From assembly GCF_000702885.1 (NCBI RefSeq), contig NZ_JNKO01000004.1, forward strand, positions 169,261 to 233,260: a stretch of DNA of 64,000 bases, read 5' to 3'. Under the pieces are notes generated by a model. That model was not told where the DNA came from and did not search any database. It saw only the letters and a list, made by a program, of their open reading frames with translations. How positions within the stretch are numbered: the stretch's first letter is position 1; each line of letters opens with the position of its first letter. The stretch comes from Oribacterium sp. P6A1 (GTDB taxonomy: Bacteria > Bacillota > Clostridia > Lachnospirales > Lachnospiraceae). Made by a program: the position numbers and the translations under genes. Positions 17,171-24,027 of this stretch are shown here, one piece after another.

Positions 17171-18223
17171 ATGAAGATAGCAAAGAAACTGGCTTGTTTA
17201 CTTTTGACAGGAATGATACTTTTGGCTCAAGTTCCGCTTACTTCCTTTGCGGGTACATCTGAATCAGGTGAAAATGCCGGAGATTTTTATTTTACTGAAA
17301 ATACATTAACTATAACTTCAAAAAACGGTTTTGAACTAAATGATTATCTGCTAAATGATGTATCGTCTCAGGTCTTATATGATGTCATAGATGGTGATGT
17401 AATCAAGGTTGATGAAAACGGTAATGTAACTGTAGTTGGAAACGGCGGACCGGTCACAGTTACAGCAAGAGCCGAGATGAAAGGAGAAGATACGAAAATA
17501 TGCACCATAAGTACTATAAGTACCCTTGAAAACGGACAAAGTACCAGAAGTGAGATAAGTACAACCAGTACCGTTGAGGTATTGTATAAATACACTACAA
17601 CAATGAAAATCAAAGTAAACCTTCCTGACGAAGAATCTTCCGGTGATGATTCGAGCAGTGGCGGTTCTTCCGGCGGTGGCGGAGGCAGATCCGGTCTCAG
17701 CGCTGCGGCAAATGGAGGAACCTTCCAGTCGTCAAGCGGCGCAATGGTAACTATATCCACTCATTATCTCGGGAATGGAGTAAGACTTATTACCGGTACT
17801 ATCTCTTTAGGCGGAAAGACTATAAATGTGCAGGATAAGATAACACCAATGCCGGATGGCTCCATCGTGCGCCTGTATTCTGTGGATGGCGACATGTCAG
17901 GACTTACATTTGCAGGCGGAGGTGTAGTTTCTGAAGACGGCGCCACTATAAAAACACCGGAGGGGAAAGTCTTCATGATGACATATGCGACTATGTGCAT
18001 CGTAACCGATGTGAACGGTGTCAGCACCGGATGCTTCCTTAATCCTGAAACGGGACAGCCTGTGGCTTTTGGCGAGGATACTGTCCTTATGCAGCTTGGA
18101 CTGGATGGCCAGGTGCATGCCCATTTCATAAATCCTCAAGGATATTTCTATACAGGTACAGTGACTATGAATGGAAGTACTTTCGCCTTTAACGAAGAGG
18201 GCATCATGATTTCTTATGTTTAA
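17171..18223 (+). CDS. secreted protein with Big2-like domain and unknown C-terminal domain
   Basis: 350 residues. A signal peptide (basic, hydrophobic, cleavage near SFA at 27) is followed by a bacterial Ig-like (Big2) domain at about 35-105, recognisable by VIKVDENGNVTVVGNGGPVT. A Thr/Ser-rich stretch and a Ser/Gly-rich linker (about 155-185) lead to a C-terminal domain of about 160 residues with GQPVAFGEDTVLMQLG, which I cannot assign. A truncated paralogue of that domain lies directly upstream. The protein is likely displayed outside the cell; no sorting motif is visible. ATG 17171 has GGAG six bases upstream. It has its own terminator at 18289. Confidence 0.75.
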   Translation: MKIAKKLACLLLTGMILLAQVPLTSFAGTSESGENAGDFYFTENTLTITSKNGFELNDYLLNDVSSQVLYDVIDGDVIKVDENGNVTVVGNGGPVTVTARAEMKGEDTKICTISTISTLENGQSTRSEISTTSTVEVLYKYTTTMKIKVNLPDEESSGDDSSSGGSSGGGGGRSGLSAAANGGTFQSSSGAMVTISTHYLGNGVRLITGTISLGGKTINVQDKITPMPDGSIVRLYSVDGDMSGLTFAGGGVVSEDGATIKTPEGKVFMMTYATMCIVTDVNGVSTGCFLNPETGQPVAFGEDTVLMQLGLDGQVHAHFINPQGYFYTGTVTMNGSTFAFNEEGIMISYV

Positions 18224-18288
18224 AGAGCGTGAAATAAAGTGCTCAATCTTGTATTTACGGCTTAAATAAAGATAATACATGTCTTGAG

Positions 18289-18324
18289 ATAAGCTGCCCG
18301 AGAAAACCTGCGGCAGCTTATTTC
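18289..18324 (+). terminator. intrinsic terminator after the Big2-like gene
   Basis: Perfect 10-bp stem ATAAGCTGCC (18289-18298) with GGCAGCTTAT (18312-18321); the T tail is short. Confidence 0.7.
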
Positions 18325-18354
18325 TGATGTCATAAGAACCCTTAGGTTATGGAG

Positions 18355-18476
18355 AATCATGAAAATTATGAAGAATTATGAAAACGTATTGAATTATGAA
18401 GAATTATGAAAGTATAATTCAATTATGAAGAATTATGAAAACACATTGAAATATGAAAGCTTGATTCAATTATGAA
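18355..18476 (+). repeat. array of AATTATGAA nonamers upstream of an ATPase gene
   Basis: Seven exact AATTATGAA copies start at 18364, 18374, 18392, 18402, 18421, 18431 and 18468, with single-mismatch copies at 18355 and 18449. Three pairs have members exactly 10 bp apart, and the pairs recur every 28-29 bp. All copies point the same way. The array ends 27 bases before the ATPase start. Iteron-like sites, a cooperative operator, or a slipped low-complexity tract are the options. Confidence 0.8.
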
Positions 18477-18502
18477 AATCAGGAAAGAGAGGCGCCGGGG
18501 AT

Positions 18503-19549
18503 ATGAAAAAAGATAATCCGTTTACTCTGACTTTTGGGCGGCAGCCAAGTGAGTACATTTCCAGATACGAAAATATGGATATGATACTCAGTACATTTCA
18601 GGCTGACAATCCTATAAGTCAGGCGTATCTTATAGAAGGCATACGAGGAAGCGGCAAAACTGTTCTTATGACTGCAGTGGCCAACGAACTTAAGAAAAAT
18701 AAGGAATGGGTGGTTGTGGATCTTAATTCCACTCAGAATCTTATAGAAGATATGGCCATGAGACTTATTGATTCCTGTAAAAAAATCCCCGATATTCTTA
18801 AACAGGGGTTCAATGTTACTGCGCTGGGGTTTGGAGTGGGAGTGAATGCTGCTCAATCGGCGCAGGATCACATTAGTGTCATTGAAGAGACATTGGCATC
18901 CCTCAGGAAAAAGGGAAAGAAAGTGCTGATCACCATAGATGAAGTTCAGCATGATGAAAACATGCGTAGATTCGCCAGCCAGTATCAGATTTTCATCAGA
19001 AAAGATTATCCTGTATATCTTCTGATGACAGGACTATATGAGCATATCTATGCTATACAAAATGATCCGGCTCTTACATTTCTCCTCAGAACTCCGAAGA
19101 TCAGTCTGGAACCTTTAAGCCTGCATCAAATAGCAAAACAATATAAAAAGATATTTGCAATCGGCGATGAGGAAGCGGGAAAGCTTGCAGGAATAACGAA
19201 AGGATATGCATTTGCGTTTCAAGCCCTGGGGATGCTTTACTACGAATACAGGGACGAAATGAATATGGATGATATCCTGTCAAAACTGGATGATATGCTG
19301 GATGATTTTGTGTATAAGAAGATTTGGGAGGCATTATCTCAGAAAGACAGGGAGATCGTCGCTGTTATCGATTCCGATGGTACAAAGGTGCAGCAGATCT
19401 GTGAAAGAGTTTCAATGACATCACAGGTTTTCTCAAAATACAGAGAGCGGCTTATGAAAAGGGGAATCATTTCGGCTCCGGCTCATGGGTATGTTACGTT
19501 AACGCTGCCGAGGTTTGAGATTATAGCGAAGTCGTATGCTATGTTTTAG
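18503..19549 (+). CDS. P-loop AAA ATPase with C-terminal winged helix
   Basis: 348 residues. Walker A is GIRGSGKT (46-53), Walker B is VLITIDEVQ (141-149), and a sensor segment LLMTGLYEH follows near 175. The fold is that of the STAND/archaeal-type ATPases (AAA_16/AAA_22 group). The last 80 residues look like a winged helix (a QQICERVSM helix, then a YRERLMKRGIISAP wing), so DNA binding is plausible. It is preceded by an array of nonamer repeats and followed after 14 bases by the C-methyltransferase gene. It resembles the DUF4143 protein at 1813 only in the ATPase core. A regulator binding the array is inferred; a role in mobile elements is an alternative. Confidence 0.72.
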   Translation: MKKDNPFTLTFGRQPSEYISRYENMDMILSTFQADNPISQAYLIEGIRGSGKTVLMTAVANELKKNKEWVVVDLNSTQNLIEDMAMRLIDSCKKIPDILKQGFNVTALGFGVGVNAAQSAQDHISVIEETLASLRKKGKKVLITIDEVQHDENMRRFASQYQIFIRKDYPVYLLMTGLYEHIYAIQNDPALTFLLRTPKISLEPLSLHQIAKQYKKIFAIGDEEAGKLAGITKGYAFAFQALGMLYYEYRDEMNMDDILSKLDDMLDDFVYKKIWEALSQKDREIVAVIDSDGTKVQQICERVSMTSQVFSKYRERLMKRGIISAPAHGYVTLTLPRFEIIAKSYAMF

Positions 19550-19563
19550 AAGGATATAATGAT

Positions 19564-20934
19564 ATGGAAAAGAAGTGTATCGCCTGCGGGCACGAATTAA
19601 AGAAACTGATGACTTTTTCTGATATGCCGGCATCGGCACAGAATATACCGGATGAGTCGGAACTGAAGGACGATCACCCTATAACGCTGGAACTATGCCA
19701 GTGCCCCGAGTGCGGCCTAGTGCAGTTCGACTGTGAACCTGTGGACTACTATAAAGATGTTATACGTGCCGGAGGCGGAACCAGGACCATGACGAGACTC
19801 CGTCATGAAGAGTATGCAAGGCTTCTCACTTATATGCAGGAGTATGGCATCAAAGGCAGAAATATCGTTGAAGTCGGCTGCGGAAGAGGTGAGTTCCTCA
19901 GGATGTGGCAGAATCTTTCGGAGTCGGAAGAAGGGGCGGCAGCTCTTGGAAAAGATCTGGAAAAGGATGCTCTTTCGGGGCAGCCAAAGGCAGCAGCACT
20001 CAGGCTTACAGGAATCGAACATAAAAGGGAGCTGGTGGAAGAGGCAAAAAGAATAGAGGCTTCAGCGGAGCAGTGGTCACGCGCAGAAAACGGAGCAACT
20101 ACTTCAGTGAAATCCTGTACATGTATTGCAGGAATCAATTCAGAAGAGTTCAGGTATCAGGTAGTTGAGGGCTTTGCCGAAGGCGATTATATGTATCCAA
20201 ACGGTCCCTTCGATGCCTTTGTGCAGTTCAATTTCCTGGAGCATCAGCCATATCCTAAAGATATGCTTCAAAACATTTGGCACAATTTGAAACCAAAGGC
20301 CCTGGGGCTCGTTACTGTGCCAAGTTTTGAATACATACTGAAATATAACGGCTATTACGAGCTCCTTCGTGACCATATCGCAAACTATACAGAGTTCACT
20401 CTGCAAAAGCTGTTTCAGGATAACGGCTTTGAGGTCCTTGATATGAGGATAGTGAACAGAGATACCATCGAGATAATCGTAAAAAAGGCAGAGCCTGATG
20501 AACTCACAAGTCTGAGATATAACGGCGCTCTCATAGATGTTTCAGCGCTGAAATCCAGCTTTGAGAGACTGAATGAGGAGGTCAATGCTCATATCGCACA
20601 TCTCACCGGCACCGGAAAGACCATTGCCATCTGGGGAGCCAGCCATCAGGGCTTTACCCTTGCGGCAACCACAGAGCTTGGGGGCAAGGTAAAGTACATC
20701 ATTGACTCTGCAAAGTTCAAGCAGGGAAGGTACTCACCGGCTTCCCATATACCTATAGTCTCACCGGAGCATTTCCATGATGAGCCTGTGGATGAGATAC
20801 TCGTTGTGGCACCCGGATATACTGATGAGATTGCATCGATCATCCGGGAAAGATTCGGAAATAAAGTAAAGATACTTGTTCTTAAAACGGACAGGATAGA
20901 AGGGTATACCTCGGATTCTTCCGAACAGGGGTGA
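19564..20934 (+). CDS. zinc-finger C-methyltransferase (NovU/TylC3/EvaC type)
   Basis: 456 residues in the three-part order of sugar C-methyltransferases: an N-terminal zinc-binding unit with C5, C8, C47 and C50 (CIAC, CPEC), a SAM-binding Rossmann domain with VEVGCGRGE (102-110), and a C-terminal Methyltransf_14 domain with WGASHQGFT (about 357-365). Known members methylate C3 of dTDP-4-keto-deoxy sugars. An insert of about 60 residues (115-180) interrupts the methyltransferase core. The nearby ThDP enzyme, SDR and alcohol dehydrogenase make a branched sugar the likely product. No deoxysugar dehydratase for that route is in the window, so the substrate is unknown. It is likely cotranscribed with the ATPase just upstream. 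Confidence 0.8.
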   Translation: MEKKCIACGHELKKLMTFSDMPASAQNIPDESELKDDHPITLELCQCPECGLVQFDCEPVDYYKDVIRAGGGTRTMTRLRHEEYARLLTYMQEYGIKGRNIVEVGCGRGEFLRMWQNLSESEEGAAALGKDLEKDALSGQPKAAALRLTGIEHKRELVEEAKRIEASAEQWSRAENGATTSVKSCTCIAGINSEEFRYQVVEGFAEGDYMYPNGPFDAFVQFNFLEHQPYPKDMLQNIWHNLKPKALGLVTVPSFEYILKYNGYYELLRDHIANYTEFTLQKLFQDNGFEVLDMRIVNRDTIEIIVKKAEPDELTSLRYNGALIDVSALKSSFERLNEEVNAHIAHLTGTGKTIAIWGASHQGFTLAATTELGGKVKYIIDSAKFKQGRYSPASHIPIVSPEHFHDEPVDEILVVAPGYTDEIASIIRERFGNKVKILVLKTDRIEGYTSDSSEQG

Positions 20935-21069
20935 AAAGCCTGTTATTCAGCAGGGACATAATATGATATAAGTGAGAACGCAAAGCGCGAAACGATCCTG
21001 TATCGACTTTGATACTCACGTCATATATGACAGTCTGAGGTTCCCGGGGAATAATTATATGGAGACGAA

Positions 21070-22299
21070 ATGAAAGCGCTGGTTTTAAAAGGAAAAGGAA
21101 AAATAGAATATATTGAAAAGGTGACACCGGTTCTTTTGGATGAACATGGCGTTCTTCTTGAGCCGGTGCTGGTATCACCCTGTACTTCCGATGTTCATAC
21201 CATCTGGCAGGGCAGTCCAAAGAGGGACAATCTTACCCTTGGACATGAAGTCATCGCCAGAGTAAAAGCAGTGGGATCCGAGGTAAAGGATTTTAAGACG
21301 GGAGAGACAGTTGCGGTATCGGCCATAACCCCGGACTGGAGCCAGCCTGATGTGGACGTGAATTATGCCCACGCCGGACACAATTTCAGCGCCCACATGA
21401 TAGGAAAATCCATAGACGGAGCCTTCCAGAACCTTTTTTATCTTCCCTATGCAGATAAAAACCTCGCTCACATCCCTGCCGGCATGAGCCTTGAGGACGC
21501 TCTCATGTGCGTTGATGTGGTGCAGACCGGATTCACTGCAGTTGAGGAAGCCGGAGTGAAATCCGGGGATACAGTGGTGGTTATGGGTATCGGCGCCATA
21601 GGTCTGGCTGCCATAATGGGCAGCAAGCTTGCCGGGGCCCGAAGAATCTTTGCGGTAGGGTCAAGAGCAGACAATGTCCGCATAGCAGAATCCATGAGCG
21701 ATGAAAACTGCTCTGTGGAAGTTCTTAATTACAGGACTCTCAACTGCGGCCTTCCGGAGGAAATGTATCCTCTTGCGAACTCCACAGGTTCAGCTGTTGT
21801 GAACTATGTGCTTTCTGAAACCGCTACTAAGGGCGCAGATAAGGTTCTTATATGCGGCGGAAATGACTACACCCTCCCCCAGGCCATCGACATGGTGAAA
21901 TACGGTACGGGAGTTGTTTCCAATGTTATGTACTTCGGCGCAGACACTGAAGTTCAGGATGAGGAATACAGAAACCTGACGGATAGCAAGAGCGCAGAAG
22001 ACGGCGAGCTGGAGAGACCGAATAGCGCAAAACCAGAAAGAAAAATAAATACTGTCATCGACTCTATCCTGATCCCTAAATTCTCCATGGGACGCGGAAT
22101 GGCGGGAAAAACTCTGAAATTCTCCCTCAGCAAAGGTGGCCGCGAGAATCTTGAACATGTTATGAAACTGATCCTGGATAATGATTTACATCCGTCAGAA
22201 TTCATTACCGGGAGATACAGAGGAATAGATAAGATCGAACAGGCCATATATGACATGAAGGACAGAAAAGCCATAAAGATAGCAGTGGAGATGAATTAA
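21070..22299 (+). CDS. zinc-dependent secondary-alcohol dehydrogenase, NADP type
   Basis: 409 residues, closely like the Thermoanaerobacter/Clostridium beijerinckii secondary ADH. Catalytic zinc ligands are C38 (SPCTSD), H59 and E60 (LGHE) and D149 (CVDVVQTGF); the structural-zinc cysteine cluster is absent, as in that group. The nucleotide fold has GIGAIG (173-178) and GSR (197-199), the residues that bind the NADP phosphate in those enzymes. An acidic insert at about 295-322 is unusual. Known relatives interconvert ketones and secondary alcohols. In this context it could reduce an acetyl side chain added to a sugar by the ThDP enzyme. GGAG lies five bases before ATG. Confidence 0.85.
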   Translation: MKALVLKGKGKIEYIEKVTPVLLDEHGVLLEPVLVSPCTSDVHTIWQGSPKRDNLTLGHEVIARVKAVGSEVKDFKTGETVAVSAITPDWSQPDVDVNYAHAGHNFSAHMIGKSIDGAFQNLFYLPYADKNLAHIPAGMSLEDALMCVDVVQTGFTAVEEAGVKSGDTVVVMGIGAIGLAAIMGSKLAGARRIFAVGSRADNVRIAESMSDENCSVEVLNYRTLNCGLPEEMYPLANSTGSAVVNYVLSETATKGADKVLICGGNDYTLPQAIDMVKYGTGVVSNVMYFGADTEVQDEEYRNLTDSKSAEDGELERPNSAKPERKINTVIDSILIPKFSMGRGMAGKTLKFSLSKGGRENLEHVMKLILDNDLHPSEFITGRYRGIDKIEQAIYDMKDRKAIKIAVEMN

Positions 22300-22350
22300 A
22301 ACTATTGCTGTTTGTTAGTGGGGCAGGAAATGTGGAGTTATACTAATACA

Positions 22351-22379
22351 TTGACGTGTAAATTATACGGTGCTATGCT
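22351..22379 (+). promoter_or_regulatory. promoter of the hicAB operon
   Basis: TTGACG (22351-22356), 17-base spacer, TATGCT (22374-22379). It gives the toxin-antitoxin pair its own promoter inside the polysaccharide locus. Confidence 0.75.
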
Positions 22380-22398
22380 GTAACTATAAATTAGTTAC
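22380..22398. promoter_or_regulatory. inverted repeat, likely HicB operator
   Basis: GTAACTA (22380-22386) and TAGTTAC (22392-22398) form a perfect 7-bp inverted repeat with a 5-base centre. It starts right after the -10 box and covers the probable start of transcription. HicB proteins with a ribbon-helix-helix bind such palindromes, so autoregulation is likely. Confidence 0.6.
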
Positions 22399-22412
22399 AG
22401 AGAGTGAGGCAT

Positions 22413-22670
22413 ATGTCAAAGAAAGAAGACTTAATACGTAAATTATTGAGTAAACCCATGCCAACAAATTTCACAACACGAGAACTGGATGGTCTTATGA
22501 AGAAATGTGGTTGTAGTAAATTTGAAGGAGGGAGAGGGTCCGGGATTGGATATGTACATGATAAAACGAAACGAATTGTTCAATTTGATGGACCACATCC
22601 TGGCAATGAATTATATCGCTATCAAATTAAAATGATAATTAATTTTTTGAAAGAGATAGGTGAAATATGA
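22413..22670 (+). CDS. hicA: HicA family toxin (mRNA interferase)
   Basis: 85 residues with the HicA dsRBD-like fold: an N-terminal helix (KKEDLIRKLL), a middle hairpin GRGSGIGYVHDKTKRIVQF and the end PHPGNELYRYQIKMIINFL. HicA toxins cleave mRNA. The histidine that many members have in the GSHH segment is absent here (GSGIGY); histidines remain in YVHD and GPHP, as in the subgroup with PHPG-type endings. ATG 22413 has GAGG five bases upstream; the in-frame GTG at 22404 lies in that site. It overlaps hicB by four bases (ATGA), the usual toxin-first order. The pair sits between the alcohol dehydrogenase and a glycosyltransferase. Confidence 0.85.
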   Translation: MSKKEDLIRKLLSKPMPTNFTTRELDGLMKKCGCSKFEGGRGSGIGYVHDKTKRIVQFDGPHPGNELYRYQIKMIINFLKEIGEI

Positions 22671-23017
22671 TGATTAGCTCATTGATGGAATATGATGGAT
22701 ATCATGCAAAAATAGAATTCGATCAAGATGATCAGATTTTTGTTGGACATGTTTTGGGAATAAATGATTCTATAAATTTTCACGGACAGTCTGTGGATGA
22801 GTTGAAGTCTGAGTTTCAAAATGCTGTGTTGAATTATCGAGAGTATTGTGAAAAAATAGGGAAGGCTCCTGAAAAAGAATATAAAGGAGCTTTTAATGTA
22901 CGTATACGCCCGGAACAGCATAGGAAAGTTGCGTTACGAGCTGCAAGTGAAGGGATAACTATAAATCAGTTTGTATCAAGAGCAATTGACGATGAGCTGA
23001 CAATCCTTGAGGGTTAA
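22667..23017 (+). CDS. hicB: HicB family antitoxin
   Basis: 116 residues. The N-terminal half is the degenerate RNase H-like HicB fold (YHAKIEFDQDDQIFVGHVLG, then SVDELKSEFQNAV). The C-terminal 45 residues form a ribbon-helix-helix (FNVRIRPEQHRKVALRAASE, then INQFVSRAI) that should bind the palindrome over the hicA promoter. It neutralises HicA. Start ATG 22667 overlaps the hicA stop. It uses more AT-rich codons than the genes around it, which suits a module gained by transfer. Confidence 0.88.
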   Translation: MMISSLMEYDGYHAKIEFDQDDQIFVGHVLGINDSINFHGQSVDELKSEFQNAVLNYREYCEKIGKAPEKEYKGAFNVRIRPEQHRKVALRAASEGITINQFVSRAIDDELTILEG

Positions 23018-23047
23018 AACATAGGTAGAAGAACAGAGGAAAACATT

Positions 23048-24025
23048 TTGAAAACAATCAGCATAGTAGTGCCATGCTACAACGAGGAAGAGAACGTGGT
23101 GCCTCTTTACAAGGCCATCAGAGCCATGTTCGAGGAAAAACTTCCCAGGTATAAATATGAAATCATATACATCGACAATGATTCCAAAGACAAAACCAGA
23201 GAACTGGTGAGAGGACTCTGCAGCGAAGACAAGGATGTAAAGGCTATTTTCAATGCCAAAAACTTCGGGCAGTTCAACAGCCCCTATTACGGCATGCTCC
23301 AGTCAACAGGAGATGCCACCATGCTCATGGCTGCGGACTTCCAGGACCCTGTGGAGATGATCCCTGAGTTTGTAAAGGCCTGGGAGGAGGGCTACAAGAT
23401 AGCCATTGGAGTAAAGACCCACTCCCAGGAAAATCCTCTTATGTACTGGATGAGAGGCCTTTACTACAAATTTATAAAGAAGATGTCATCGGTAGATCAG
23501 ATTGCCCAGTTTACAGGCTTCGGACTCTATGACAAGGCATTTATCAATGTCATGCGAAATCTAAACGACCCTACCCCGTTCCTTCGTGGAATCGTAGCGG
23601 AGCTTGGCTTCCGTCGTAAGGAAATTCCTTATACCCAGCCCCGCCGTCGCGCCGGCATAACCCATAACAACTGGTACTCCCTCTATGATGCCGCCATGCT
23701 AAGCTTCACAAGCTACACCAAGGTGGGCCTCAGAGTTGCGGTATTCTTCGGAGGAGTGTGCAGCGCCGTAAGTATGGCCATCGCAGTCATCTATCTCATC
23801 ATGAAACTCATCTGGTGGGACAGATTCCCTGCAGGTATGGCGCCAATGCTTATAGGCATGCTTTTTCTCGGATCCATTCAGATCTTCTTCATCGGACTTC
23901 TGGGAGAGTACATCCTTTCCATAAATCAGAGAGTCATGAAGAGACCTCTGGTAGTTGAAGAAGAGCGTCTCAATTTCGGAGATGCCCCCAAATACCGTGG
24001 AGTTAAGGATATGGAGAAAAATTAG
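23048..24025 (+). CDS. GtrB/DPM1-like polyprenyl-phosphate glycosyltransferase
   Basis: 325 residues. A GT-A family 2 domain opens with SIVVPCYNEEENVVPLYKAI and has IDNDSKDKT and the acceptor-side motif AADFQDPVEMI. Two membrane helices follow at about 230-255 and 263-290, as in GtrB, ArnC and dolichol-phosphate mannose synthase. These enzymes put one sugar on undecaprenyl phosphate for use outside the membrane. The start is a TTG (23048) with GAGG eight bases upstream; no ATG fits the conserved N-terminus. The next gene starts two bases after its stop, so the two are translationally coupled. Confidence 0.85.
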   Translation: MKTISIVVPCYNEEENVVPLYKAIRAMFEEKLPRYKYEIIYIDNDSKDKTRELVRGLCSEDKDVKAIFNAKNFGQFNSPYYGMLQSTGDATMLMAADFQDPVEMIPEFVKAWEEGYKIAIGVKTHSQENPLMYWMRGLYYKFIKKMSSVDQIAQFTGFGLYDKAFINVMRNLNDPTPFLRGIVAELGFRRKEIPYTQPRRRAGITHNNWYSLYDAAMLSFTSYTKVGLRVAVFFGGVCSAVSMAIAVIYLIMKLIWWDRFPAGMAPMLIGMLFLGSIQIFFIGLLGEYILSINQRVMKRPLVVEEERLNFGDAPKYRGVKDMEKN

Positions 24026-24027
24026 TT

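Noticed and set aside
18355..18476. CRISPR array
   Set aside because: Repeats are nonamers with 1-19 base gaps, no unique spacers of normal length and no cas genes nearby.
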